A stretch of 64,000 nt of DNA from Methanooceanicella nereidis (GTDB lineage: Archaea; Halobacteriota; Methanocellia; Methanocellales; Methanocellaceae). The stretch lies in the NCBI RefSeq assembly GCF_021023085.1, contig NZ_PGCK01000003.1, positions 62,001 to 126,000 of the forward strand, written 5' to 3'. Numbering within the stretch: the first letter of the stretch is position 1; the number at the start of each line of letters is the position of its first letter. The notes below the pieces were generated by a model. That model ran no database searches, was not told where the DNA came from, and saw only the letters and a program-made list of their open reading frames with translations. This document shows positions 35,501 to 44,485 of this stretch, one piece after another. Made by a program: the position numbers and the translations under genes.

Positions 35501-36541
35501 ATCTTAAGATTGATAGGCGTCTCAAAGAAACTTGGCGAGTTCTCATTGAAGGACATCCGGCTTGAAATAGGCGAGAACGAGTACTTTATGATACTTGGCC
35601 CGTCAGGGACCGGCAAGACCATCCTCCTGGAGACCATTGCCGGCATATACCAGCCGGACAGCGGGAATATTATGATGAATGGCATCGACATCACCCGATC
35701 GCCCCCCAGGGACCGGAGGATTGGCATGGTCTATCAGGACTTCATGCTGTTCCCACATCTTTCGGTTCTTGATAACATCGCATTCGGGCTCAGGTCATAC
35801 AGGGCATCGCCGGATGAGACGAGGAAAAGGGTCGAAGAGTGCGCTGAACTGCTGAACATTTCCGGTCTCCTTCACAGGTATCCTGCAACTCTTAGCGGGG
35901 GAGAACGCCAGAGGACCGCTATCGCGCGTGCACTGGTCATCAGGCCCGGCGTACTTCTGCTGGACGAGCCGCTAAGCGCGCTTGACGTTAAGACTCGATA
36001 CATGCTTCAAGAAGAGCTAAAAAAGATACATAAGGTGACAGGGACCACGATCGTCCATATTACTCATAATTTCGAGGAAGTGTTCTCTCTTGCGGACCGT
36101 ATTGCAGTCATGGACAACGGGGCCATAGTGCAGGTCGGAAAGCCCGACGAGATCTTCAGGAGGCCGGGATGCGCATTTACTGCAGGTTTCGTTGGCATGG
36201 ATAACGTCGTCCCGGGCGAAAGCCGTATAGAGAACGATATGTCTATTATTAGATCGAACGGGATGACGATAGTATCAACGGTACAAATGAACGGTACTGT
36301 GAACGCTTGTATTCGCCCTGAGGACATCTTAATATCAAAGACTTTGTCTTACGGCCACGAGAACGTTTTGGCCGGTAAAGTGGAACGGGTCATTAATAAC
36401 GGCCCGTATTACCGTGTCATTGTGCACGCCGGCGTACAGTTGACCGCGATATTGACCAGGCGGGAAGTAGTGATGTCGGAGATCAAAGAAGGCGCGACAG
36501 TATACCTATCATTCAGTGCATCCGACGTACATGTTTTTTAA
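35501..36541 (+). CDS. modC: molybdate ABC transporter ATP-binding protein with TOBE domain
   Basis: An ABC ATPase of about 346 residues: Walker A GPSGTGKT, Q-loop VYQDFMLFPH, signature LSGGERQRTAIARAL, Walker B VLLLDEPLSALD, H-loop HITHNF, and a C-terminal TOBE domain (about 265-346) that senses oxyanion. The first canonical start is TTG 35510, 15 bases after the AGGAGGG at 35488-35494. ATC 35501 is 6 bases after it and gives exactly the N-terminal length usual for ModC (six residues before VSKK). I therefore favour ATC, with moderate doubt. Confidence 0.85.
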   Translation: MLRLIGVSKKLGEFSLKDIRLEIGENEYFMILGPSGTGKTILLETIAGIYQPDSGNIMMNGIDITRSPPRDRRIGMVYQDFMLFPHLSVLDNIAFGLRSYRASPDETRKRVEECAELLNISGLLHRYPATLSGGERQRTAIARALVIRPGVLLLDEPLSALDVKTRYMLQEELKKIHKVTGTTIVHITHNFEEVFSLADRIAVMDNGAIVQVGKPDEIFRRPGCAFTAGFVGMDNVVPGESRIENDMSIIRSNGMTIVSTVQMNGTVNACIRPEDILISKTLSYGHENVLAGKVERVINNGPYYRVIVHAGVQLTAILTRREVVMSEIKEGATVYLSFSASDVHVF

Positions 36542-36597
36542 GCATACTGTACTCTGCCTCACCACTTCATTAGATATTTTAAGGGTTTGAAGAGCGA

Positions 36598-37308
36598 TCA
36601 GCTGTAAAAATTATCGATAAAATCGTTATGGCCTTTTCGCAAGACTTCGGACGGCTCGCCTGAAGCGGCCACTCTGCCCTGGTCCATGATATATACCATC
36701 TCCCCAAGCTCTACCGCGTCCTTAATATTGTGGGTGACGATGATACATGGCAGCCCTGTCTCTTTTAAAGACGACCTTAGCTCCGCCCTCATCGATACCT
36801 GCGTCTTTACGTCAAGCGCGCTTAGCGGCTCATCGAGAAGCAGTATGTCAGGCTTGATGACCAGGGCCCTTGCCAGAGCCACTCTCTGTTTTTGCCCTCC
36901 GGAGAGCTTTATCGCTTTTTCATTCCTTAACTCCCACAGTCCCACAGAATCCAGCTGGGCTTTTACCCTGTTCTTTATGTCATCTGCTGTCATCTTTTTC
37001 ATCCTGAGCCCAAAAGCCACGTTATCCATGACAGTCATATGCGGGAACAGCGCGTAGTTCTGGAAGACATATCCGATGTTCCTCTTATTGAGGGGCACGT
37101 CTATGTTAGAACCCGAGTCGAAGAATTTCCTGCCGGACACCTCTATGGTGCCCGAGTCCGGCGACAGTATGCCCGAGACCATGTTTAGCACAGTGGTCTT
37201 TCCGGATCCGTTATTGCCCATGAGCACGAGCGTCCTGTGGCCATTAAGGCCGATGTCCACGTTGAGCTCGTAATCCCTGAGCATCTTTACTGTCTTAATC
37301 TTTAGCAA
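36598..37308 (-). CDS. modC: second molybdate-type ABC ATP-binding protein, no TOBE domain
   Basis: A 236-residue ABC ATPase: Walker A GNNGSGKTT, Q-loop VFQNYALFPHM, signature LSGGQKQRVALARAL, Walker B ILLLDEPLSALD, H-loop IVTHNI. It ends after the nucleotide-binding domain, so it lacks the regulatory TOBE domain of the other ModC. It overlaps modB2 by 14 bases in a left-reading modABC operon that is convergent with the first. Confidence 0.9.
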   Translation of the reverse strand: MLKIKTVKMLRDYELNVDIGLNGHRTLVLMGNNGSGKTTVLNMVSGILSPDSGTIEVSGRKFFDSGSNIDVPLNKRNIGYVFQNYALFPHMTVMDNVAFGLRMKKMTADDIKNRVKAQLDSVGLWELRNEKAIKLSGGQKQRVALARALVIKPDILLLDEPLSALDVKTQVSMRAELRSSLKETGLPCIIVTHNIKDAVELGEMVYIMDQGRVAASGEPSEVLRKGHNDFIDNFYS

Positions 37309-38116
37309 CTATCATTCGCCTCCTTGTAAGGATCTTTACAATGGCAATGACTGTAAACGACGTGATGACAAGTACTATGGATAAAAATAATGAAGCGTCT
37401 ATATCACCCTGCATGGCCGTGTATATGGCGAGAGGCATCGTCTGTGTCCTTCCCTGAAAGTTGCCGGCGAACATTATCGTCGCTCCGAACTCCCCGAGAG
37501 CGCGGGCCCATGTCATTATCGCGCCGGATATCAGCCCGTTCATGGCTATAGGCACGGTGATATAGAAGAACGTATACACTCTCGATGCTCCCAGGCTCCT
37601 TGCAGCGTTCTCGAAGGACCTGTCGACGTCCTCAAAACTGGTCCTCGCCTGCCTGATAAAGAATGGCGAGGCTACGAACACCTGTGCCATGACCACGGCT
37701 ATTGTGGTGAAAGCCAGCGTGACACCAAATAAGTTCAGGTATTCTCCAAGGACACCTTTTCTGCCGAACGCCATCAGAAGCGCTATGCCGGCCACTGCCG
37801 GCGGCATCACGACGGGCAGGTCCAGCAAAGTATCCACAAGTTCTTTCCCCGGGTATCTATAGCGTGCATTGATGAACGCGACCGGCGTCCCGATTATTAT
37901 CACAATAATAGTGGTCGCTATGGTGGTCAAGAAGCTAAGTTTTAAGGCTTCAATGACAACGGGCTCGTTCAAGGAACTAATGAACGACTCCGGCGACGTT
38001 TTGATAAATAGCGATACCACCGGCAGGGATATGTAAATAATGATGATGGCGAATATCAAAGATACGATGAGAGAGGCCGGAGTTATCCGGATCCTCCTCA
38101 TCAGGCCGGCCGCCAT
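37295..38116 (-). CDS. modB: second molybdate-type ABC permease
   Basis: A permease of about 273 residues with six hydrophobic segments, the PVVMPPAVAGIALLMAFG segment and the EAA loop AARSLGASRVYTFFYITVPIAMNG (in part). The frame opens at 38152 inside modA2, but AAAGGGG at 38128-38134 sits about 11 bases before ATG 38116, so the later start is preferred. It overlaps modC2 by 14 bases. Confidence 0.88.
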   Translation of the reverse strand: MAAGLMRRIRITPASLIVSLIFAIIIIYISLPVVSLFIKTSPESFISSLNEPVVIEALKLSFLTTIATTIIVIIIGTPVAFINARYRYPGKELVDTLLDLPVVMPPAVAGIALLMAFGRKGVLGEYLNLFGVTLAFTTIAVVMAQVFVASPFFIRQARTSFEDVDRSFENAARSLGASRVYTFFYITVPIAMNGLISGAIMTWARALGEFGATIMFAGNFQGRTQTMPLAIYTAMQGDIDASLFLSIVLVITSFTVIAIVKILTRRRMIVAKD

Positions 38117-38132
38117 GTTTTTACGGTCCCCT

Positions 38133-38975
38133 TTATACTCCTGTGAAGCCATATTTTTCCAGTATAGCCTTACCTTCAGACGATTTCACAAAGTCCACAA
38201 ACTTCTTCGCCGAGTCCTGGCGGCCGGATTCATCGAGCACACCTATGGGATATACGGCTATGACGTTAAGGTTGTCCGGTATGGATATGATGTTCACTTT
38301 TTCCTTGTATTCCTGCGGTACGTCAGACACGTACACGAAACCTGCGTCCGCCTCTCCGAGCGCTACCTTGGATACTACCATCGTAACGGTCGTCTCTTTG
38401 GATACAACGTTGTCAAGCACTTTTTGCTTATACTCCGGTCCATATGCCGAGTCGTTGCCCATCTTGTCGATGATCTGCACCGCATATGCGCCTACGGGGC
38501 ATTCCGGTGTACCTATGACTATCTTCACTCCCGGGTTAGCCAGATCAGAAAGCGTGTTGACATTGGCCGGGTTGTCTTTCGGGGTTATGACGCAGAGCTT
38601 GTTGTTCGCGAAGTTGACAACGGTATCATTTACCATGTATCCCGCGTCCTTGACCGCGTTCATGTGCTTCGTGGACGCTGATGCAAATACGTCGGCGTAT
38701 GCGCCCTGTTCTATCTGGGTCCTTAATGCCTGGCTCCCGTCAAAATTGGTCACGACATCAATGTTCTCGTTGCTTGCCATGAAAGCGTTCTTCATTTCAG
38801 TAAAGCAGTCGGTCAATGATGCTGCCGCGAACACTGTCAGTTCTATCTTTTCAGTCGGCGTCTCTGTTGCCCCCGGTGTGGCCGTAGGGCCTGTACCGGT
38901 CGTGCATCCAGACACGATAATGGTGATGGCCAGCGCGATGATCGCAAGACCTATCATTGATCTCTTTTTGTTCAT
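38133..38975 (-). CDS. modA: second molybdate ABC transporter substrate-binding lipoprotein
   Basis: A 280-residue ModA. A signal segment ends in the lipobox IVSGC, then a Thr/Pro linker (TGPTATPGATETPTE). The binding domain opens with ELTVFAAASLTDCFTEM, the classic ModA start, and contains QGAYADVFASAS. It is distinct from the first modA, which lacks AAASL, so the two systems may differ in oxyanion preference (molybdate versus tungstate). GGGAGG precedes the ATG. Confidence 0.92.
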   Translation of the reverse strand: MNKKRSMIGLAIIALAITIIVSGCTTGTGPTATPGATETPTEKIELTVFAAASLTDCFTEMKNAFMASNENIDVVTNFDGSQALRTQIEQGAYADVFASASTKHMNAVKDAGYMVNDTVVNFANNKLCVITPKDNPANVNTLSDLANPGVKIVIGTPECPVGAYAVQIIDKMGNDSAYGPEYKQKVLDNVVSKETTVTMVVSKVALGEADAGFVYVSDVPQEYKEKVNIISIPDNLNVIAVYPIGVLDESGRQDSAKKFVDFVKSSEGKAILEKYGFTGV

Positions 38976-39152
38976 TGTTATCCTCCCAATGTATTGTCAT
39001 TCTTTATGAACGAACTTTATTTATATTTTACTAAACATTGAGGTAAAAATTAATTATTTAATTAATTTTTATAATACATTAACACATATAGTAAAAGGTG
39101 ATAAAAAAATAAACTTATTAAATATTTCCTTTTACCAATTTTTTCATTTTTA
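38976..39152. promoter_or_regulatory. modA2 promoter region
   Basis: Reading leftwards, TCAATGTTTA (39032-39041) leads into GTTTAGTAAAATATAAA, a TATA element some 50 bases before the gene. The same decamer and the TAGTAAAATATA core occur before the other modA. The rest is AT-rich with no gene. Confidence 0.45.
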
Positions 39153-39338
39153 TCATCGGCTCTCATATAATATTTCTATACGGGCATGACATACACATGC
39201 CACACATATTATTATTCCAGGTGCGCTATTGACATTTCCTTTGCACCGCACATGTCGTTGGTATCCTGATGGTCGACAGGCTCGAATACACTCTCCCGCA
39301 TATTTTAAGCACATTGAGCAGTGAAGATAATGTGTCAT
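39153..39338 (-). CDS. doubtful cysteine-rich small frame after the AnfO-like gene
   Basis: A 61-codon frame whose ATG overlaps the AnfO-like stop (ATGA). It has seven cysteines (HCSMC, ECIRAC, RCKG, ICVACVC). The codon choice (several CGA, CAA) is unlike the neighbours, and a GGCATG/CATGCC hairpin (39183-39201) lies inside it, so it may be untranslated 3' sequence of the nif operon. Confidence 0.2.
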   Translation of the reverse strand: MTHYLHCSMCLKYAGECIRACRPSGYQRHVRCKGNVNSAPGIIICVACVCHARIEILYESR

Positions 39339-39961
39339 CCATTGGCAGCCATTTTCACTATCCTTACCCTGAACTCGTTCTTACCTGACTGGCCGGTCTC
39401 GAAGACGAGTCCACTGCTTACCGCTTCCACTTCTATCCATGGAGGGACGTGGCTGCAGATGATCACAAGGGAGCGGAAACCGCCTTTTCGGATAAACTTC
39501 TGGAGAACCTGCTTGCTGGTGACATCCGCGTTCCCCTGTATCCCCTTGATAGAAATATAGAAGTTGCCGGGGGTTATTTCCTCGGGAGCAGGTAAGCATG
39601 GCGCAGCCTGGTCTTTTTCCATGGCCCGTTCCTTTTCTTCCTGCTGCCATACATGTTCCAGAAACTCCGAAGGCTTCCCGTCAAATTCCCACACGCTGCA
39701 CCCCGCCTTTTCCAGTTCAAAGAACGGGACGCCTGCGGCTGACTTTGCGACGAATATCCTGCACCCGTCAAGGAATTGCAGCATTTCACCCATATTCAGG
39801 CGAAGTTCTCGTATCCCCTTTACCCGGCCCATAGAAAATCCCTTTTCCCGGTCAATTTCCCATGAACCCTGTGCACGGCGAAAAACGACTATGTTCCCCG
39901 GCTCGTCCAGCAAAGTGCTCGAGCCGTCGTCTCCCAGAAATACAGCTATCTCCTTTGCCAT
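39335..39961 (-). CDS. AnfO-like nitrogenase accessory protein
   Basis: A 208-residue protein matching the AnfO family in its ends. The N-terminus is KEIAVFLGDDGSSTLLDEPG, and the C-terminal region has TSKQVLQKFIRKGGFRSL then IICSHVPPWIE. The acidic, Pro-rich middle is variable. AnfO was described with iron-only nitrogenase; here it ends a molybdenum nif operon, 25 bases after the ferredoxin gene. Its biochemical role is unknown. Confidence 0.7.
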   Translation of the reverse strand: MAKEIAVFLGDDGSSTLLDEPGNIVVFRRAQGSWEIDREKGFSMGRVKGIRELRLNMGEMLQFLDGCRIFVAKSAAGVPFFELEKAGCSVWEFDGKPSEFLEHVWQQEEKERAMEKDQAAPCLPAPEEITPGNFYISIKGIQGNADVTSKQVLQKFIRKGGFRSLVIICSHVPPWIEVEAVSSGLVFETGQSGKNEFRVRIVKMAANG

Positions 39962-39986
39962 CTTACACTCCCGATCGCAACGATCC

Positions 39987-40304
39987 TCATAATACCAGGC
40001 GTTCTACGACTTTACCGCCTTCGATGTGTTCGTCCATGATCTCGGTAACATCGTCTGCCGTTACAGACTTATACCAGATATTGTCGGGATATATCACGAC
40101 TATCGGCCCCTTTTCACATATCCCGAAGCAGCCGGTGTTAGTAAGGAAAACTTCGCCTCCGAGCTCGCGCTCTTCTATCTCTTCCGTGAACCTCATCATG
40201 ACGTCGACGCCTTCCTTAGTATGGCAAAAGCCTTTTTGCTGGCCGGTGGGGCGGGAGCTTGTACAAATAAATATATGTTTTGAGGGTTTCTGCATATCAT
40301 TCAT
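39987..40304 (-). CDS. thioredoxin-like [2Fe-2S] ferredoxin
   Basis: A 105-residue ferredoxin of the thioredoxin-fold type (Clostridium pasteurianum 2Fe-2S / NuoE-like). The N-terminal strand is HIFICTSSRPTGQQKGFC, and the second cysteine pair is in TNTGCFGICEKGPIV. It overlaps nifN by 8 bases, so it is part of the nif operon. It is a likely electron donor or structural partner of the nitrogenase system. Confidence 0.88.
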   Translation of the reverse strand: MNDMQKPSKHIFICTSSRPTGQQKGFCHTKEGVDVMMRFTEEIEERELGGEVFLTNTGCFGICEKGPIVVIYPDNIWYKSVTADDVTEIMDEHIEGGKVVERLVL

Positions 40305-41694
40305 CTCCTTCTATCGCTGCCTCTTGCATTCTCGATCCTTTAGTCAGTTCATCCTTCTTCTTCTGCCGATACGACGCATACTTTCTTTCCAGCAGCGTGT
40401 TTGTGAAACGGTCCAGGAAAGCAAGGGTGCCGGCATATCCTGCCGAGAGTATCCTCTGCCCGCCCATCCTGTCATGTATGGGGAACCCGACACGCACGAC
40501 AGGGATGCAAAGATGTTCTGTCAGGAATTTACCGCCTGAGTGTCCTATGGCCACGTTTGCCCCTGTACTAACTGCAGCTTCATATATTGCCGTAAAATCC
40601 GCATCTTCGAGGAATATGGGCTGCTCCTCTGCTTCGGCAAGCAGCATTTTTACCCGCGCCATAAGCCGGCCGTTCCTGGTCCCGGTGGCGATGACCGCAG
40701 GCATGGCGCCATTTTCCGCACATAACGCAGCGAACGCATAGACCAGCTCGGGCTCTCCATATATGACCGGATGGCCTTCTGCGTTATATTTGTGGGAATC
40801 TGCCATCGCGTCGAGAAGCCATCCTCTTTCCAGGGCCAGATAGTCGGGCATCAGACGCCCGCTGATCCTCGACAGGGCCTCTATGAAACGATCCGTGTTC
40901 TCAAGGCCGAAGGGCAGCGGAAGGTCTATCAGCGGCACGCCGTATTCCTGCTGCAGGTACAGCCCCGGCGACAGGTCATCAGGGCATGTCAGGCCGAACT
41001 GTATCGTGGCCCGGGCTCCTGCCATGCGGGAAATATCCCGGGTCCGGGTACCGCCGAGAGGTATCTTAAGGTATTCGCCGCCGAACGGCCTGTCCAGTGT
41101 CATGGAATAGTCCGGTATAAGCGTATACTCCAGCCCGGTCATGTCCAGGATGCGTTTTATTTCCCGGATGTCGGCAGGGCTTATGTGCGGAATTATCACG
41201 TTGATGCCCGAATGCTTTGCTACAGGCCTTGCATAATGCCTGATGATCTCCTTTGTGGCCGCCCAGAATCCTTCCGTATGGCTCCCGCTGTAACTGGGGG
41301 TTGCCACCGGGATGATATCCACGCCCCTGATGTCATGATCCTTGATGTACGACTGGATCATCCGCTCCATGTCCTCGCCGATGGTCTCCGCAAGACAGGT
41401 CGTAACCACCCCCAGGACTTTAGGCTGATAAACCCTGAGAACGTTGTCCAGCGCTTTCCGCAGGTTTGCTTCGCCGCCGTAGATGGTCTGTTTCTCGTTC
41501 AGGGCGGAAGACGCGATGTCTATCGGCTCGTTATAGTGCTCGACGTTCGACAGGCGAATGTACGTGCTGCAGCCCTGCGATCCATGTACCAGCACCATGG
41601 CCTCCTCTATTCCTTTGAATGCGACCACACCGCCAAGCGGCATACATGTCTGGCACTGGTTCTCGCTGACCATCTTCGCTCGCATATCGCTCAT
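40297..41694 (-). CDS. nifN: nitrogenase cofactor scaffold protein NifN
   Basis: A 465-residue NifN, partner of NifE in the scaffold where the NifB-derived cluster matures to FeMo cofactor. Conserved features are QCQTCMPLGG, LVHGSQGCSTYIRL and TTCLAETIGEDM near the N-terminal third. ATG 41694 overlaps the nifE stop (ATGA), a coupled start; the frame could extend 37 codons into nifE. The [2Fe-2S] ferredoxin gene overlaps its 3' end. Confidence 0.92.
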   Translation of the reverse strand: MSDMRAKMVSENQCQTCMPLGGVVAFKGIEEAMVLVHGSQGCSTYIRLSNVEHYNEPIDIASSALNEKQTIYGGEANLRKALDNVLRVYQPKVLGVVTTCLAETIGEDMERMIQSYIKDHDIRGVDIIPVATPSYSGSHTEGFWAATKEIIRHYARPVAKHSGINVIIPHISPADIREIKRILDMTGLEYTLIPDYSMTLDRPFGGEYLKIPLGGTRTRDISRMAGARATIQFGLTCPDDLSPGLYLQQEYGVPLIDLPLPFGLENTDRFIEALSRISGRLMPDYLALERGWLLDAMADSHKYNAEGHPVIYGEPELVYAFAALCAENGAMPAVIATGTRNGRLMARVKMLLAEAEEQPIFLEDADFTAIYEAAVSTGANVAIGHSGGKFLTEHLCIPVVRVGFPIHDRMGGQRILSAGYAGTLAFLDRFTNTLLERKYASYRQKKKDELTKGSRMQEAAIEGDE

Positions 41695-43082
41695 AGCCGC
41701 ACATCCCTTACGCTGGTGTTTTTCAGGTGTTTCCATACAGGTGAGCAGGCCGTGGTATGGACTTCCCGGGCGAATTTCACGGCACCCTCGAATCCAGCCA
41801 GGCAATCTTTACGGTCATGGTTATGGTCCACAAAGCCGACGCCCAGCTTATAGGCAAGGAAGCGCTCTTTGACTCCCCCGGCCATGAAGTCGACATCTTT
41901 TTCCCGCAGGAACCTTTCCAGCTCGGCGGGATTGGCATCGTCGATGATTACCGTACCTTCGCTCAGCATGCCGCTCAGGTTTTCATATTCCTCCTTTTTG
42001 CCCGTCTGCGTCCCGGTGAGGACGATCTCCACGTCCAGCTCCTTTAGCTGGCGGATGATGGCAGCGGCCTTGAAAGCCCCGCCTACGTAGATGGCCGCCC
42101 GCTTGCCTGCAAGCTTTTTCCTGTACTTTTCGATGACAGGCCGGACATGGCTCGATTCTCTCTCGATGAGCGCTTCTGTACGGCGTTTGATATCTTCGTC
42201 CCCGTAAAAGTCCGCGATCTTCCTCAGGCTTTCCGTCGTGTTTTCCGCGCCGAAAAAGTTCACGTCCATATACGGTGTGCCGAACGTCTGCTCCAGTTTC
42301 ATCGCCACATAGTGCATGGAGCCTGTGCACTGCACCAGGTTCAGGCATGCTCCAGGCGCCTGTTTCAAAGCGGCCACGGTGGAATCCCCTGTGAATGCCA
42401 CGTTGATCTCTATGCCGATCTCCTTCAGGTATCTCTCGACGACCCATTTCTCTCCGCCGAGGTTATACTCCCCCAGGAAGTTCAGCTTGCGGGTAGGTTC
42501 GATGTGTACCCCGTCTTTAGGGGTGATCAGCTTCAGCAGCGCATCAGCGGCAGCCCTGTACCCGACGATCTTGTTCCCCGACTTAAATCCGCTCGACTCG
42601 ACCGGTATGACATCGATATTATGCCTCAGCGATGCCTCTTTGCAGACGGAGATGATATCGTCGCCGATGACGCCGACGACGCACGTAGAATACACGAATA
42701 CTGCCGGAGGAGCGTACTTAGCGACTATTTCATCAATACAGGCAGCCAGTTTCTGCTCTCCCCCGAATATGATGTCCCTTTCCTTCATATCGGTAGAAAA
42801 ACTGTTGCGGTACATTTCCGATCCGCTTGAAAGGCTTCCCCGGATGTCCCACGTGAACGCGGCACAGCCTATGGGCCCATGGACCAGGTGGACGGCATCC
42901 GTTACCGGGTTTAAGACCACTCTTGCCCCACAGTACACGCAAGCCCTTTGGCTGACCGCTCCCGCCAGGCTGTCGCTGCTGCAGCTGATATTGCCTTTGC
43001 TTTTACCCTTTGTCAGGATGGAATCCTTTCTGTCCTCGATGTATGCTTCGGCACCGGCCGGCTGTGAACAGTACGTATCCAT
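41691..43082 (-). CDS. nifE: nitrogenase cofactor scaffold protein NifE
   Basis: A 463-residue NifE. The cluster-binding cysteine motifs are RACVYCGARVVLNPV and LVHGPIGCAAFTWDIRGS, with STCVVGVIGDDI and NLVQCTGSMHYVA further on, mirroring NifD (alpha Cys88 and Cys154 equivalents). GGGAG precedes the ATG at 43082. It forms the alpha2beta2 scaffold with NifN, to which it is coupled by a 4-base overlap. Confidence 0.93.
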   Translation of the reverse strand: MDTYCSQPAGAEAYIEDRKDSILTKGKSKGNISCSSDSLAGAVSQRACVYCGARVVLNPVTDAVHLVHGPIGCAAFTWDIRGSLSSGSEMYRNSFSTDMKERDIIFGGEQKLAACIDEIVAKYAPPAVFVYSTCVVGVIGDDIISVCKEASLRHNIDVIPVESSGFKSGNKIVGYRAAADALLKLITPKDGVHIEPTRKLNFLGEYNLGGEKWVVERYLKEIGIEINVAFTGDSTVAALKQAPGACLNLVQCTGSMHYVAMKLEQTFGTPYMDVNFFGAENTTESLRKIADFYGDEDIKRRTEALIERESSHVRPVIEKYRKKLAGKRAAIYVGGAFKAAAIIRQLKELDVEIVLTGTQTGKKEEYENLSGMLSEGTVIIDDANPAELERFLREKDVDFMAGGVKERFLAYKLGVGFVDHNHDRKDCLAGFEGAVKFAREVHTTACSPVWKHLKNTSVRDVRL

Positions 43083-43112
43083 TTTTTCATCTCCCTCATC
43101 GTTAAGGACCGA

Positions 43113-44480
43113 TCATAAGATCAGTTCGTAGTCTTCATCCGTGCAGTCCCTGTCACGCCTCTCAAGGAGAGCGTTACTGATCATCTCTATCAGGCGCAGG
43201 CATCCCCTGTAGCCGACGATGGGCATCAGGTAGTGGACCGCCCTGTCGAATATCGGGAACCCGACCCTGACCAGAGGCACATCCTCAGCCCGCGCAATAT
43301 ACTTGCAGTGGGTGGTACCAATCAGGAGGTCTACAGGGTTCTCCATTATCCATTTGTGAAGTTCAAAGAGGTCTCCTTCAGCCCTGACGACGCAGTCCTT
43401 GATGCCGGACTGTTCAAGCATATGCCTGATCTCGGTCTCGAACCGCGAGCCGGGGGTACCTGTCATGACATAAGCAGGTATCATTCCCATTGTCAGAAGG
43501 AACTCGGTCAGCGGGACCACGATGTCCGGATCGCCTGCCACTGCGACTTTCTTCCCCTGGTAGTGGAAGTGCGTATCGATCAGTGTATCGACGACCTGTC
43601 CGCGCTCAATGGTCATGGACCGGGGGACTTTCATGCCAAACCCGTCTTTCAGGGCCATGATGAGGTCATCGGTAGCCTTAAGGCCGACGGGTATCTTCAG
43701 GGGAACGCAGGGCACACTGCATTTTTCCTGCAGCAGCGCACCGGCTGCTTCGGAAGACCATGCCCCGAGGGCCAGGGTAAGCTTCGAGTTACCGGAATCG
43801 CGGATCTCTGCCACTGTGGCTCCGCCCTCCGGGTACATCTCATACTTGTCCGTCAGCGGTGAATCGACCACGTCGGAGGTATCCGGGAACATGGTCAGGT
43901 CTATGCCTAGCTCCCTGACAATGCGCTTGATCTCACGCATGTCGCCGGGGTTGACAAAGCCGGGCAGGATATTTACACGTTCCTTTTTTGCCGTGCCGTC
44001 AGACTCGGCAAGATAGGAGACCATCGCTTTGCACATGTTCGAGAACCCGGTGATATGGGACCCCTGGTAGCTGGGAGTGTTGGCATGGATTACGACCTTG
44101 CCTTCCGGGACCTCCGACTGTTTGATGATCGTCGGAATATCGTCGCCTATCGTCTCGCTCAGGCAGGTCGTGTGTACCGCCATTATTTCCGGGTTATAGA
44201 TCTTGAACACGTTCTTTATTGAAGTCTTAAGGTTCGCAGCGCCGCCGAAGACCGATGCGCCCTCGGTGAAGGAGCTGGATGAGGCGAGTATCTGGTCCCT
44301 GAAATGCCTGGTAAGGCCCATCCGGTGGTAAGCGCAGCAACCCTGCGAACCGTGGCTGTGGGGCAGGCATCCGTGTATGCCCAGCGCGGCATACATGGCC
44401 CCGATCGGCTGACATGTTTTTGCAGGGTTGATCTTTCCTGCAGTGTGTTCCACTTTTCTTGTGGGGATACATTCAAGCAT
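43113..44480 (-). CDS. nifK: nitrogenase molybdenum-iron protein beta chain
   Basis: A 455-residue NifK, the short form without the N-terminal extension of Azotobacter, matching the Clostridium/methanogen group. P-cluster cysteines are in AKTCQPIGA, HGSQGCCAYHRM and TTCLSETIGDD. ATG 44480 follows GGAG of the nifD end by 8 bases and lies 5 bases after the nifD stop; the frame runs upstream into nifD. Confidence 0.95.
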   Translation of the reverse strand: MLECIPTRKVEHTAGKINPAKTCQPIGAMYAALGIHGCLPHSHGSQGCCAYHRMGLTRHFRDQILASSSSFTEGASVFGGAANLKTSIKNVFKIYNPEIMAVHTTCLSETIGDDIPTIIKQSEVPEGKVVIHANTPSYQGSHITGFSNMCKAMVSYLAESDGTAKKERVNILPGFVNPGDMREIKRIVRELGIDLTMFPDTSDVVDSPLTDKYEMYPEGGATVAEIRDSGNSKLTLALGAWSSEAAGALLQEKCSVPCVPLKIPVGLKATDDLIMALKDGFGMKVPRSMTIERGQVVDTLIDTHFHYQGKKVAVAGDPDIVVPLTEFLLTMGMIPAYVMTGTPGSRFETEIRHMLEQSGIKDCVVRAEGDLFELHKWIMENPVDLLIGTTHCKYIARAEDVPLVRVGFPIFDRAVHYLMPIVGYRGCLRLIEMISNALLERRDRDCTDEDYELIL

Positions 44481-44485
44481 TTTTA

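Noticed and set aside
39183-39201. GGCATG/CATGCC hairpin as a ModE-type operator
   Set aside because: It lies downstream of the nif operon and behind, not at, the modA2 promoter; the sequence does not match a known ModE site.
40771-41853. 360-codon frame opposite nifN
   Set aside because: Antisense shadow; nifN on the other strand has all family motifs.
42316-43131. Frame opposite nifE
   Set aside because: Antisense shadow of a clearly conserved gene, without start signals.
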